DNA from: Azorinus chamasolen
Taxonomy: Eukaryota; Mollusca; Bivalvia; Cardiida; Solecurtidae
DNA: 64,000 bases
Reading direction: 5' to 3'
Assembly: GCA_963576725.1 (NCBI GenBank)
Contig: OY755240.1
Coordinates: 17,943,743-18,007,742, forward strand
Below, in pieces: positions 48,850-60,957 of this stretch (the stretch's first letter is position 1; each line of letters begins with the position of its first letter). Under the pieces are notes generated by a model. It saw nothing but the letters and a program-made list of their open reading frames with translations. It ran no database searches and was not told the origin of the DNA. The translations under genes and the position numbers were made by a program.

Positions 48850-49605
48850 TTTCGTTTTACATCCAATTTACCACTGCATTTGCCATCGCGGTTGCTGTAG
48901 ATTAGTCGGGTTTAAACCGCTTTACGGACATCCTAACATCACATGTTTGGTTATCGACCCTTTTACTGTCTGTAGCTACGCTTCCTTCTTTGTTTGCGCG
49001 ATTATAGGCCGAGGGTAGTACTCTATGATGGTATACTCTTAAACTTGGATACAGGGTGAGCTTACCAGACTCATGTATTACCTTTTCCCTGTCGTGCCCT
49101 TAACGGCTTACCTGCAGGTGCTCTGACTTTAGCAAAGCTATTGAGTACATATTTGACGGATTGCGCCAGTTATTACGCTATGTTTTACATGTTGTCCTGT
49201 GTTCACCGTCGTCTATGTTGTGGGTAAGTCCAGCGGGGATACCTTTATTTACACTATTTGTAAAGCTAGGGTGACTTTGAGAGAAGTGTGAGGTTATGAC
49301 GTCCGTAAACCGGTTTAAACCCCCAGTGGTGTTTTGCTACTGACCGTGCAAAGGCGGTACTCTTTTTGTCACTCTTCCTTTTGTTTGCCTTGCGTCTTTG
49401 TGCTTGTGATTTTGTTCATGTGTGGAACGTTTTTCTCTGGTTCTTGTGTGTCTTTTGGTGTTTTCTGTGTTCATCTCGTATGTGAGTGTGCGTTTGGGTG
49501 TGTGGTTGTGTGTATGTGTGTCATGCTGTCTATCGGTGTGTTGGTGGTTGTTGCGTCTTGTATGTGGCTTTGCCTGCTTGACTTTACTACTTTACCACTG
49601 AAATA
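48850..49605 (+). repeat. Family A, long form
   Basis: Two fused copies of the front part (TGTAGATTAGTCGGGTTTAA at 48897; GTAAACCGGTTTAAACCCCC at 49305) enclose a family R-type tail (GGCCGAGGGTAGTACTCTAT, AAAGCTATTGAGTACATATT). Ends GCTTTGCCTGCTTGACTTTA. Confidence 0.8.
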
Positions 49606-49974
49606 AAGTAGCAAGATTTTGGTTTACAACGGGATTATTAAAAGTATGCATTTCCAATCCAATACAGCTCAGGCTTAAGCCATATATATCACAGTTAAAT
49701 ATATTATCACACATTATTATCACAGGCATATAGATCTAAACATCACACACCAAAGTCACATTATTCTTAATCATGCTGTGTTCTAACTACCTCAGCGCCA
49801 ACATCGATTAGTAATTTATACCCTGAATATTCATATACAAAAATGATGTCATCTTGAATATAAAAGGATCAATTTTCAAATGGCACAGTTAACACATGAT
49901 ATTTTAGCCGAAGTAGAACACCACAGAATCCTATTTATATATTTCAACAGCAAACACAACATACCATGATAAGT

Positions 49975-50020
49975 TGGTTCCTTAAGGAGCGGTCTAATCT
50001 GGGTCTACTCTGTTTGTGCC
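49975..50020. repeat. Family C half-copy
   Basis: AAGGAGCGGTCTAATCTGGG followed by TCTACTCTGTTTGTGCC; the left arm is missing. Confidence 0.6.
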
Positions 50021-50189
50021 AATTCACAGAATAAATATGTGCAACTGTTTTATTTGAAAAAGAATAAACTTGACATCGTAGACATGTACTCAGTGACGAT
50101 TCAGATGTCAAAGTAACTGTGGAGAAGTCATTTGGGGTACGACAGAACTGTCAAAATACAAATATCCAATTTCCTCCCTCCGTAAACGG

Positions 50190-51620
50190 GTTTAAGAGGA
50201 AATCTTCATAGAGTATTAAGTCTTTTTCGTCGTCGCACAAGCAAAGAGGAAAGCATAATTACCAATTGTAAAGGGGTCTACCACCACGGATGTAGTACTA
50301 CGTATTGCAATATTGAGGGGTCATGGCCCCTCTTAACGAACTGTTTTATACGTTTGACAAACAAAGTATCAAAATATTTCGAAGAATGTGAATGACATCA
50401 TCGTAAGACTCCGGATGTGAAATACCTTAATTCAGAAAAAAACGTAAATTACAATTGTATTTGCTGATGAGTACGGTGGTAAAAATTGGAAAATGTTTTA
50501 CGAATTTGTCATATCTGTAGCCCTTGTTTTAGTAGTTTTCAGTGATAATAACGTTACGAATGATAAAAATTATCAACATAAGAACAAGCTCTAGTAAAAT
50601 GGATAAGCTGAGAAATGTATAAACCGTAACATTTTGTACGGGGAACATCTCCATCGAAATAAGGATAGTTAACTATTTCAAAATTAAAGTCATCCCTTTT
50701 GTCATAAATTACAGACGAAATTGTTCCATTGTTTATAGATAAATTCAAATCTAAAACAGCTGCAGATATGTCAGAACTATTTGCTTTATTTAGTTTGAGC
50801 TCTCTAGGGTAAATTGAGGTTATCATAGAATCAAAATATGGGTTATCAATATTAAATATTTCGTCTAAATAACGTGATGTTTTGTTAAAAGCATTGATTA
50901 TATCGGCCTGTGAATCGGTTTTAAGGTTAGGCATAAAATCCCGTTCACAACAATACAAAAACAAGTCTGCAATTAATGGAGCACAGTTTGTTCCTCTGGG
51001 AATACCATTGACCTGGCGATATTACCAAAACGATCCAATAAATTATCTAGCAGAAACGTACTTGCGTCACAATGATCTAAACATGTCCACGAGGTAAATT
51101 TAATTGTAATGTCATTGGTAAAGAACGTATGTCTAGAAATACAGGCAATGAATGATACTTTTTCTCTTGCAAATGTTTTATTTATAAGGTTTGTAAGTTT
51201 GATCTTTATTAGATCGTGTTGTAATGTGGTATAAAGTGTAGCAAAATCGTATGTGCTTATAGTGTCAGCTTGGTGTTGCCTGATTTTAAGATTTTTAATT
51301 TAGTTAAAACCAGATTGGAGTTTTTTATAAACCAAAACAGGTTAATTCCTGAATTCTCATAAGCTTTATCACAGTAACGCTTGACATGTTCTTTGACTGT
51401 TAGACACGATGTAATTAGCTTGGATAGTGTGGTAGTCGTGCATGAGACCGAGTTTGCTCTGAAGCGTGATTTATATCGCGTTAATGGAGTTTAGATATCA
51501 AGTACATTGTCGGAAGTTTACGATGTGTGATTAATATATCAGCATTGAACTGTTTACATTTATTAACATGTTCAGATATTATGTCATTTTCAGATTTAGA
51601 GACCACAATATATTACTTTG
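50190..51620 (-). pseudogene. Family R reverse transcriptase pseudogene, most complete copy
   Basis: Read on the minus strand, in order: SENDIISEHVNKCKQF (about 51600), a KLH box near 51490, CDKAYENSGINLFWFIKNSN (about 51360), YDFATLYTTLQHDLIK, VNGIPRGTNCAPLIADLFLY (about 51010), TSRYLDEIFNIDNPYF (about 50860), AAVLDLNLSINNGTISS, VIYDKRDDFNFEIVNYP, GDVPRTKCYGLYISQLI, then after a gap FVKRGHDPSILQ (about 50340). These are successive RT motifs including the GxPxGTxxAPLxAD box. The catalytic pair, expected LDD, reads LDE. Several frameshifts and a stop near 51300; the stretch 50554-50964 is still open. Confidence 0.85.
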
Positions 51621-52299
51621 TCTTAGTGAGTTCTTAGTGCATAGTAATCGAAATACGAATATAAATATACTCTTCCGGGATTTGTGTTTACATATAGCAC
51701 AATGGTAGCGAAAGCTCACAGGGGGAATAACTTATCCAGTAGCCTAGTATGATTATATTGTATGTAGCAGTATTGTATTTGTCGCAAACACATTTGCTTA
51801 CATCAAGATCTATTACAAAATATAAGCACTTACCTGCTGATCCGACACAATGTTAGAACTGATATTCTTTTTTTAATGCAGCAGCGGCTTGGGTGTGACA
51901 ATATCAATTAAATAGGTGTTGAGTGTTGGGATATAACGACACGCACCCAATAACTTACGATCTCAAAAATGCGCTTTTCTAAGCAGAATCTAGTCTCCAC
52001 AAAGCATTCCTACGAAATCAAGCCTAGTTGTGTACACAAGTACACATTGTTATGTATACATACGCTCGCCACGATCTAGGCCACGATCTACGCGGCACAG
52101 TTTATAATGACGGCACACCAAGAACTGTGACGAAAGAATAATGAATACCAGGGACCAATTTAAGGGGTCTCTCAACGTTTTAGATACATAATTATATATT
52201 GTTTCCGCCCCCTATACAGTGATTCAGTTATCTATTGCGAACCTAAAAATTACTCGAAGCAGAAGATCCCACATACCCGTTTCCACACGTTGGGTAGAA

Positions 52300-52920
52300 T
52301 TAACACCTTTATTGCAAGAGTACAAACATGGGTCATGCAGGAAACACCACATACAGAACAAACAGCCGCCCGAACAGAAACAAATGTACAAAACTATAAA
52401 AACATCAAGAGATGAACAAAGACAAAACAAACATAGAACAGGGGAAGATGGAAGTTCCGCCTTGGAACGGTCAGTGACAAAGTCACTGGGGGGTTAAACT
52501 GGTTTATGGGCGCCCAGCCTCACACTTATTCCATACCCTCCCCAACAGACAAACCGTGTAAATAAACGTATCCCCTCTCCGACTAATCTGCAACAACCGC
52601 GATGGCAAATACAGTGGTAAAGTGCATGTATAACGAAACATTTAACTGAACAAACTGTATCCACCTATCGGTAGTGTACTCAATGATTGAGATGCAAACA
52701 GAGTACGTGTAGAAAAGTAATAAAGGGTACGACAAAAACGAAATAGTACAGACATCCGACGTTCTCCTTCCGTTTCTGGATTTGAGAGGTCGTCTTCATA
52801 GAGTACTACACCTGTCTTATCGGCGTACATGCAAAGAGGCCAGCATGATTGCCAACTGTAAAAGGGTTGACAACTAAACATACAGTATGTTGTATTACTA
52901 TACGATCATATACCTTTATA
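52300..52920 (-). pseudogene. Family R 3' end with family A tail, inverted copy
   Basis: On the minus strand CLVVNPFTVGNHAGLFACTP (about 52890-52830) is the last conserved piece of the RT protein, followed by a stop and a 3' tail with an open frame reading YEDDLSNPETEGERRMSVLF. It then runs without break into family A at 52560-52300. Mirror image of 54010-54630. Confidence 0.8.
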
Positions 52921-52924
52921 ACCC

Positions 52925-53715
52925 CCCCCCATCTGATCTGGGGGCATACTGTTTTTGCCCTGTCTGTTTGTCTGTCTGTCTGTTTGTCCGTTTGTCTGTT
53001 TGTCTGTTTGTTTGTCAGCAACTTTAACATTGGTCATAACTTTTGAGACTTGATATGTGTCATGCTTGTGTATCTCATGAAGCTGCACATTTTGAGGGGT
53101 GACATGTCAAAGTCAAGGTCATCCTTCAGGGTCAAAGTTCAAATTGCCTGTAACATTATTGCAACTTTAACATTGGTCATAACTTTTGAGCCAGTACAGA
53201 TAGATTTGATATTTGGCGTGCATATGTATCTCGTAAAGTCGCATATTTCGAGGGTTGAAATGTCAAGGTCAAGGTCATCCTTCAAGGTCAGAGTTCAAAT
53301 ATATGGGTCAAATCACCGACTTTAACGTTGGTCATAACTTTAGGACCAGTAGAGATAGAGACTTGATATTTGGCATGCTTGTGTATCTCATGAAGCTGCA
53401 CATTTTGAGGAGTGACATGTCAAGGTCAATGTCATTCTTCAGGGTCAAAGGTCAAAGTGTCTGTTTGTCTGTAACTTTAACATTGGTGATAACTTTTGAG
53501 CCAGTACAGATAGAGACTTGATATTTGGCATACATATGTATCTCATAAAGCCGCACATTTTAGGGGGTGACATGTCAAGGTCAACGTCATCCTCAAAGGT
53601 CAGCGGTCAAACATCTTGGTCAAATCACCGACTTTAACATTGGCCATAACTTTTGAGCCAGTAGAGATAGAAAATTGATATATGGCATGCTTGTGTATCT
53701 CATGAAGTCGCACAG
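52925..53715 (+). repeat. Microsatellite-headed tandem array rich in AGGTCA
   Basis: GGGGGCATACTG then (TGTCTGTT)n at 52965-53013, then about four units of 150-180 bp (starting near 53022, 53165, 53320, 53475, 53635). Units share AACTTTAACATTGG-CATAAC, GAGATAGA-CTTGATATTTGG, CTCATGAAG-TGCACATTTTG and GTGACATGTCAAGGTCAAGG. TCAAGGTCA and AGGTCAAA words occur in each. Confidence 0.85.
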
Positions 53716-54009
53716 TTTGAGGGGTTACGATTTTAACAGTCGAAATCTCATTTTAACTGAAAAACTGCTTAAGCAAGGATATAGATACCATAAACTAAGA
53801 AAAAAATTCTTTAAATTTTACTATCGAAATCTCTCGCTTATTGGCAAGTGCAAATGTAATCTCAAGGTGCTTCTGCGACACGGTATTTCACATCCTGAAT
53901 TTTATGGTGATGTGATTTACAAACTTCGTAAAATTATTGGACATACCCATTTTCTCACTTTGTTCATCAAATGTGTTAAACAATTCATTAAAAAGGGATA
54001 TGATCCTGT
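53716..54009 (+). pseudogene. Family R reverse transcriptase C-terminal fragment
   Basis: Open frame: FNSRNLILTEKLLKQGYRYH, KLRKKFFKFYYRNLSLIGKC, LLRHGISHPEFYGDVIYKLR, FIKCVKQFIKKGYDPVVLQH. This is the C-terminal third of the RT protein, continuing smoothly into the stop-containing tail at 54010-54104. The 5' part is replaced by the AGGTCA-rich array at about 53716, indicating a 5'-truncated insertion into the array. Confidence 0.85.
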
Positions 54010-54630
54010 AGTACTACAACATACTGCATGTTTGGTTGTGAACCCTTTTACAGTTGGCAATCACGCTGGCCTCTTTGCATGTACGCCGGCAAGAAAGGTT
54101 TAGTACTCTATGAAGACGACCTCTTAAATCCAGAAATGGAAGGAGAACGTCGGATATCTGTACTATTTCATTTTTGTCGTACCCTTTATTACTTTTCTAC
54201 AGTTACTCTGTTTGCAGCTCAATCATTGAGTACACTAGCGATAGGTGGATACAGTATGTTCACTTAAATGTTTTTTCGTTATACATGTACTTTACCACTG
54301 TATTTGACGTCGCGGTTGTTGTAGATTAGTCAGAGAGGAGGGGATATGTTTATTTACACTGTTTGTCTTTTAGGGTGGGGATGGAATAAGTGTGAGGTTG
54401 GGCGCCCATTAACCGGTTTAACAACCCCCCCCCCCGAGTGACTTTTGTCACTGACCATTCCAAGGCGGTACTTCCATCTTCCACCTATTGTATGTTTGTT
54501 TTGTCTTTGTGCGTCTCTAGTTGTTTTTTCTAGTTATGTACATTTGCTGTTTCCTTGTGTTGCTGTTCGGGCGAGTGTTTGTTCTGTATGTGGCGTTTCC
54601 TGCTTGACTCATTTTTGTACTTTTACATGT
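54010..54630 (+). mobile_element. Family R 3' tail continuing into family A
   Basis: ACLVVNPFTVGNHAGLFACT finishes the RT frame (stop at 54101). The 3' tail (TACTCTATGAAGACGACCTC...) runs to GTAGATTAGTCAGAGAGG at about 54325 and then through all family A blocks to TTTCCTGCTTGACTCATTT. This join, seen three times in the window, shows that family A is the terminal part, or a passenger at the 3' end, of family R. Confidence 0.78.
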
Positions 54631-55190
54631 CAAGGTCATCATTCAGGGTCAAAGGTCACCAACTTCAAATTGGCCATAACTTTTGAACCAATAGAGATAG
54701 AGTCTTGATATTTGGTATGCATGTGTATCTCATGAAGCTACACATTTTGAGGGACAACATGTCAACGTTAAGGTAATCTTTTAGGGTCAAAGGTCACTGA
54801 CCTTTAATATTGACCATAACATTTGAACCAGTAGAGATACAGACTTGACATCTGTTATACATGTGTATCTCATGAAGCTGCACAGTTTGGGGATGACATG
54901 TCAATATCAAGGTCATATGTCAGTGTCAAAGGTCAACGACTTTAACATTGGCCATAACTTTTGAACCAGTAGAGATACAGACTTGATAGTTGGTATACAT
55001 GTGTTTCTCATTTGACTGCACAGTTTGAGGGGTGACATGAAGGTCGACGGTCACCAACTTTAACATTGGCCATAACTTTTAATCCAGTAGAGATACAGAC
55101 TTGATATTCGGTATGCATGTGTAGCCCATGAAGCTGCACATTTTGAAGGGTGACATGTCAAGATCAAGGTCAAATATCATATCTAGGGGG
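54627..55190 (+). repeat. Second AGGTCA-rich tandem array
   Basis: Three to four units with CATGTCAAGGTCAT, GGTCAAAGGTCAC, ATAACTTTTGAACCA-TAGAGATA and ATGTGTATCTCATGAAGCT. Continuation of the array interrupted by the family R insertion at 53716-54630. Confidence 0.85.
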
Positions 55191-55274
55191 CATAGTGTTT
55201 CACAAATACATCTTGTTAATTATTCTTTCAACATATTTGATGAACAAAGTAAGAACATTTGTATGTCCAATAGT

Positions 55275-55365
55275 TTTACTATACCGTTTCTTGTTTGATG
55301 GTGTTTGGTGCGGTGTCATTTCGTGTGTGGCTCTCCCTGCTTGACTATTTTTCCATATATGTAAA
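55275..55365 (+). repeat. Family A 3' end fragment
   Basis: CCGTTTCTTGTTTGATGGTG to CTGCTTGACTATTTTTCC, the subfamily seen at 32370 and 60697. Confidence 0.7.
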
Positions 55366-55490
55366 TCACATCACCATAAAATTCAGGATGTTAAACACCG
55401 TGTCACAGAAGCGCACTGAGATAACATTGGAACTTGCCAATAAGTGAGAGATTTCGATAGTAAATATTACAGAAAGCTGATGTGTGTATA
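55366..55490 (-). pseudogene. Family R fragment, inverted
   Basis: The minus strand reads YYRNLSLIGKFQCYLSALL, a stop, then HPEFYGDVIY, matching the protein at 53820-53930. Joined directly to the end of the family A fragment. Confidence 0.75.
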
Positions 55491-56304
55491 CACTTTTTAC
55501 AATATCTAATTCTGGTTGTATCGTTATGGACAAATGGTTGCTTATTTCATTTCGAAAGAAGTGCATAGGGCTCTTGGATAGAAGCTTTCTGCACTACTTT
55601 TGTTCTGCATTATGACCCTGAGCCATTACAGAGTATGAGAGGAACGTATGGATTACGTATGAAAGTTTTCGAAAAACTGATCATACGCACAACCTTTTAG
55701 TGTATGAACCCGAATGTTCCAACACGTATTTTCAGCGCAAAAAATATGTTAACCGTATATCTGGCGTATAGGCAACACATAAGAAACTTATGTCGCCGCC
55801 CTATTAAGCTAACCAATGTTCCTTAGTTTGCATTAACAGCGAACCGGCTCATGTATGGGCAGAAGGTGGGTTAGGGTTAGATTAATTTGTTAGGGTTGTT
55901 ATAACTCGTTTACATATCTCGCTTTTCCTAATTTCATTTCGTTTCGTAGGAAAAGGTTGACGGGTTCTCATCCGGGTTAATTAGATACATTTTGCGTTAA
56001 CCGTATTCGTCAAAGTTTACTAAATACTATTTAAACAAGCATTACTTACGAAATGAAATAAATCAGGTAGATGTTTAGATGTACGAACTTGTTAAAGGTC
56101 GTACATTATTTCTATTTTATGAACACCTGTATGCATTAATGCGTATGTATATATTTTGTGCTCTTCGTATATTGAGCATAATAAAGTACTGCTTCTATTA
56201 CTATTGCCCATATTTATTTGTTTTTTATTGCACTGGCTCTAAAACATTTGCTTTACGGTTTGATGTACATATCTAGTTCCATGAGTAAATGAGTATTTAT
56301 ACCT

Positions 56305-56508
56305 TCTGGTCCTTCGAGATCATGAATTTCAGTACTTCTTGTTCTGAAAATTGAATACCGCTTAAGCCGGTGCTAGGGGGCGTGAGCAGTGTTGCACTTT
56401 CAATTACTGCTCATGAACAGACTCAATAAAACCGAGTCTGCAATTTTCTCTTTTTGTGTTTCAATTTTTGCTTTCGGAGGATCACCACCCTTCAGAATTT
56501 GTCCTTAA
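56305..56508 (+). repeat. Family B dispersed repeat
   Basis: TTCTGGTCCTTCGAGATCAT, CTTAAGCCGGTGCTAGGGGG, GAACAGACTCAATAAAACCG and TTTCGGAGGATCACCACC. Lacks the GTGTTAAGTGC side. Confidence 0.85.
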
Positions 56509-56509
56509 T

Positions 56510-57836
56510 TTCCGTTATGTGTAGATATGTTTACCGGAATTTCTCGTGTTTCCATTTGCATAGCCTTATTATGCAGGAAAAGTTTCTTCTGCCTTCAGTT
56601 GTTTCGGATTACCTTCAATAAGTGTGGATTTTTAGCATCTGAGTGTAGATTATGCAGTTAAAATGCAATTGGCATTAACAAATAACATGTCCTTGATATG
56701 CAGGTAGATCGGAAAACGAGTACAGATGCGATAATAGGTAAGCTTATTACTAACATATTGTACAATAAATAAACGCAACAGGGGCAATTTCTCCCCAATA
56801 TCGATCTGTTTACTTAGAGCTACAACCGAAGTTTGTTTTTAAAATCATTCAATGCATATTCTATTAAGCCTTTTCTGTTTGCAAACGACGCTATTGTTAC
56901 GTACATCAGGCAAAGGGTTAAATTACGTCGTGACGTCGTCGACGTTATATCATTACGTTTTCAGTATAGCAGTGGTTTAATTAAAACACTTATAACTTTT
57001 GACGTATTCGCTCAATCATAGTAAAATTTTAGAATACCAATGGGAACATAATGATTATACACATGTAAAATGTCGCGTTATTCTAAGATCGGGCCAACAT
57101 CGGCCAAGAATGTACCTAGCTCTTTTCTGATATGTCTATATTGAAAACATTTAAAACAGTATCCAAAATTAACAGTCCAATTGAAAGAGTATCTGGTAGG
57201 AATTCCTTTAAAGTTCGGACGGTCTGTCAGACGAATGGACGAACTTACATCTAACGGTGGTAAATCACAAAATCTAAACTGAGTATGCTCGAGTGCTAAA
57301 CTACTGGAAACTACAACATAAGGATATAACTTAAATCCCGTGTCTAAAACAGGCTTATCTACAGCTAGGCAGTCTATATTTAGTCTTTCATGCTAGTGCA
57401 AATCGCATGTGCATAATGACATAAGACTTTCTGAACTATAAGTCGGGTTTAGTTCATTACTACTAATATAAAGTATATCATATAATGAAGTTTTTGTTTG
57501 TATTGTATTCAAGTGTATGCAGTTATTTCTTTATTATATGTTAACATTTTTATATCAATCTGTATTAAATATACACAATATACACGGTCCACGGAATCTG
57601 TAAACAATCAAATTACTTTACGCTGTCAAAAACGTGATTTGAAAATGTTTTTAATTTCGCGTTACGGTGTCACCTTTCTTAATTGCATTCTTTTCATTTC
57701 TCGTTTTTTTTTTCATTGTACGTGTCTAAAATACACATCCACACCGAGCTTCCAATGTCTGTTGTTATATATTCAGTAACATGTAACAAAAGCAAAAGTG
57801 TATGATGTTGCACACACACACAAACATAACAATAAT
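56510..57836. other. Intron 3' of module 1 c, nothing recognised
   Basis: No shared repeat blocks. Short open frames lack domains and splice context. Confidence 0.45.
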
Positions 57837-57842
57837 ACTTAC

Positions 57843-58072
57843 ATCATTTCTCCTTTGAACAGTTGCCTTATAACCTGTGTAAGATTCTCCGCTTCTTCCC
57901 TCGTTTCTGCTGACACCTGCATAGCTTTGCAAAGTATTGTTTTTTTCTCTCCGCTGATTCTCGTGTTTCTTTTCCACAAAATGTGTGCAATTTTCAAAGC
58001 ATTTGGAAGTGACTGTTTATTGTCCTGGGAGTGTATGTTTTCTATCAGCTCTTCAATAAGTGAGGCAGCCGT
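57843..58072 (-). CDS. Internal exon, module 1 type c
   Basis: 230-nt exon with acceptor TTATTTAG and donor GTAAGT. It starts in phase 0 and ends with two extra bases. The amphipathic peptide has ASLIEELIENIHSQDN, KTILCKAMQVSAETREEAEN and ends in KGEM. The exon at 11346-11578 is a clear paralogue (shared ILCKAMQVS / MLCKAMQVS core), and 33812-34041 has the same length. The a, b and c exons of module 1 sum to 621 nt, 207 codons. Function not recognised. Confidence 0.85.
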
Positions 58073-58846
58073 CTAAATAATTCAATTGAAATTGACTATT
58101 GCAAAAGGTCCAAATGTATTGTTAATTATTTTTATTTCTGACTTAATAATAATATATACAACACTATGCGTTAATCGAAACGTGTATACTTATATCCTTA
58201 AAAATTTCGTAAAAGTGAAACAACACTTATACACATAGAGTAGAGTAAACACTTTAAACGTAGGGTTATACACATTAAGACTCTTGTGGCTTTACACACA
58301 GCTGCTTCTACGCACTATTTCGAGGAAAAACATCGTACATGTTAACATTTTCTTGCTCGTCATAATCTTGACAATATAATTGTGTCGAATATGAACTACT
58401 GTTGTACCAATAGATTGAAGAAATTTCAACATATATACACATTCCTTCATAATTTCACTGTATGGTAAATCTTTGTTCACTAAGGATAATGGTATTCTAT
58501 AGATCAGGCAATGGCAAAAGGAGAATAGCAATTTATTCTTCTAATGAATGAAGGAAATATATCAAGATGATTATAGTCAATTGATAGGAACTACGAGTAC
58601 TTCACATTCTTACTTTACATACGCCAACCTACTGCTACATTATTTTCCTTATCTGTGAAGCATGTTTGTATATGTTATTACTTCATTTACGTGCAATTAT
58701 ACATCAAGTATTTTTATCTGTGAATGATTTGAAACCAAATGTAATCAATTATGTCGAAGTAGTTGAACATGCGGGCTTTTCAGGAAAGACGGACACATAA
58801 TATGCTTTCACATACCAGCGTGCACTGTGGAGCATAACATACTTAC

Positions 58847-59024
58847 ATTATCTTGACACTGACTGCTTGTTTCGACATAAGCGATTATGATGTTTAATGG
58901 CACTTGTTTTAGCGCCATAACTTCTTGGACCTCTGTATTTTGAAGAGTGTCAAGTATACATAGCGGAAGAAGTCTATCCACATCAAACAATGGAGCAAGA
59001 TTCTTCATTATAGTTGATAATGGC
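58847..59024 (-). CDS. Internal exon, module 1 type b
   Basis: 178-nt exon between acceptor TTTTTTCAAAG and donor GTAAGT. It begins with one base finishing a split codon and ends exactly on a codon boundary (phase 0). Its peptide includes APLFDVDRLLPLCILDTL, then a run like EVMALKQVPLNIIIAYVETS, and lines up without gaps with the 178-nt exon at 12735-12912. Intron to the next exon (57843-58072) is about 0.8 kb, the same close b-c spacing as in modules 3 and 4. Function unknown; helical repeat. Confidence 0.85.
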
Positions 59025-59304
59025 CTTTGAAAAAACAATAGGTTGTACTTATACCGTGATGTGTTGATAACAGTTTCCTTCATGGAAACTGACTTTTATC
59101 CCTTCATGTTCTCACTTTCTACAATACTACATTAGGTCATTGATAATAAAGTAATCTTTTCGAGGTATTATAAAAAACTTACATGTAAGATACATAAATA
59201 AGGTATTTTAACGATTTATTTATGGCGTATACAATATTCGTCGATTTCAATTAGGTCTTAACTATAGTAACTTTGAAACGTACAAGCAAATGCACATATG
59301 AATT

Positions 59305-59565
59305 CTAAAAGTGGGAGATATATCGAATAGCAATGCGAAAAGAGAAAATTGCAGAATCAGTTTTATTTTATTGAGGCTGTTATTAAAGATGCAACACTAT
59401 TCACGTCCTCTATCACCGGCTTTAGCGGTTTTCAATATTCAAACTAAAACACTGAAACTGTTGATCCCGAATGGCCACATATCGCAATAAAACCGATTCT
59501 GCAACTTTCTCCTTTTGCATTGCTGTTTTTGCTTTCGAAGAACTTCATCTTATCAGAGTCCATGT
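59305..59565. repeat. Two family B fragments, head to head
   Basis: 59305-59478 reads in the minus sense (AATGCGAAAAGAGAAAATTG, CCGGCTTTAGCGG). 59484-59565 reads in the plus sense (AATAAAACCGATTCTGCAAC, TTTGCTTTCGAAGAACTTCA). Confidence 0.7.
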
Positions 59566-60696
59566 ACACAACTGGAAATATGATCAATATAAGATAAAAA
59601 ATAATACTCTGAGTATTACTGGCCTGAATTAAGCAACCTTTGGATACCCTATTGGAATATCATCTAGCCCTACTAATCCAATTATTGAAGTTGGTATAGC
59701 TTCTTGCTCCACTCATTAAGTTTGAAATATATATATATATAGCAACAAATATATATATAGGCTGAATATGAGGAACAATTTAACCGAATCTTTGAAAGAA
59801 AGAACCCATGTTTCAAAAACGAAGAGAGAAAAGCAACTCCAGGAAAGACATCCAAGGCGACACCTAGAAAAAAATGAATGCCATTACAGCCCAAACAAAC
59901 CGGACTGATAAACGACAGCATAGACGAACCAGAATTGGAAACACGTCGGATCAAGCCAACCAAGTAAACAGACACAGAAAGAACCAAAATAGACGAGAAA
60001 GCCCAGTTGAACATTTCAATCGTTTCGAAATTTAAACCAGTCGATGCAGATGAGGATGATGATGATGACTGTTCATAAGAGAGTGGTAGCTCAGATATAC
60101 TAATCTAGCCGAAACCACACCTAATCAAGTGCAAATATTTAATTTATCTAACTGAAAATTGACTGAATACGAAATAAAATTTCTGTCGAAGGGTCTCAAA
60201 TTTACGCCAACACCGGTAAAGCCAAAAAAAGACAGGAATTAGAGGCAATTTCCGAATTTCATCGGAAATTAAAATTTAGGGATTTTTTTCATGAAAAGGA
60301 TACAGACTCTGATGATTCTCTAGTGAGAAACAAAAGCGACTTTACACCAGCAAAAGGCAGAGACAAGGCACTAGACGATTTCATTCGTACTACCAAAACT
60401 ATTCAATGTATCCGAAACACAAGTAAAAATAATGTTTCATTACAGGAGAGAAAAGCTATCAAATCTCTTTCAAATGACAGTAGCAATGTAATCAAATAAG
60501 CAGATAAGGGAGGTGGAATAGTCATAATGAATTCAGAATGTTATAAGAATAAAATCCTTGAAATGCTACAATATGACACTTTCTATTCAGCATCTAAAGA
60601 CAACAGCTCAAAAACCACTTTCAAGAAAATTCGAAATTTATTTCAAATAGCCCCAGATATTATTAAAGCCGAAATAGATTACTTGGTGAAAGTGGA

Positions 60697-60957
60697 ATAA
60701 GGACGAGGTTGGGTACCCGTAAACCAGGTTTAAGTCCCGCAGTAGCTTATTTTGGTTACTGACCGTTCCAAGGCGGTACTCCTGCTTTCAGCCTATGGTC
60801 AATTTTGTTGTTAAATATGCATAATGTTTAATGTTTTTCGTCCTGATATGCATCCTGTTATGTTTTGTCTTGTGGCTATGCCATTTCTTGTTTAATGGTG
60901 TTTGGTGCGGTGTTATTTCGTGTGTGGCTCTCCCTGTTTGACTATTTTTCCATATTT
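60697..60957 (+). repeat. Family A copy nested in the Penelope-like element
   Basis: TGGAATAAGGACGAGGTTGG to GTTTGACTATTTTTCCATAT. The RT frame stops at the left edge and resumes at the right edge (FEYKSSSFYGPPKIH), so this copy gives the boundaries of family A: about 260 bp. Confidence 0.85.

Noticed and set aside
52219..52497. 92-codon plus-strand frame
   Set aside because: Antisense of a family A copy.
57798..58076. 92-codon plus-strand frame
   Set aside because: Antisense shadow of the module 1 c exon.
59682..60014. 110-codon hydrophobic minus-strand frame resembling a membrane protein
   Set aside because: It is antisense to the decayed 5' region of the Penelope-like element and includes an AT microsatellite.
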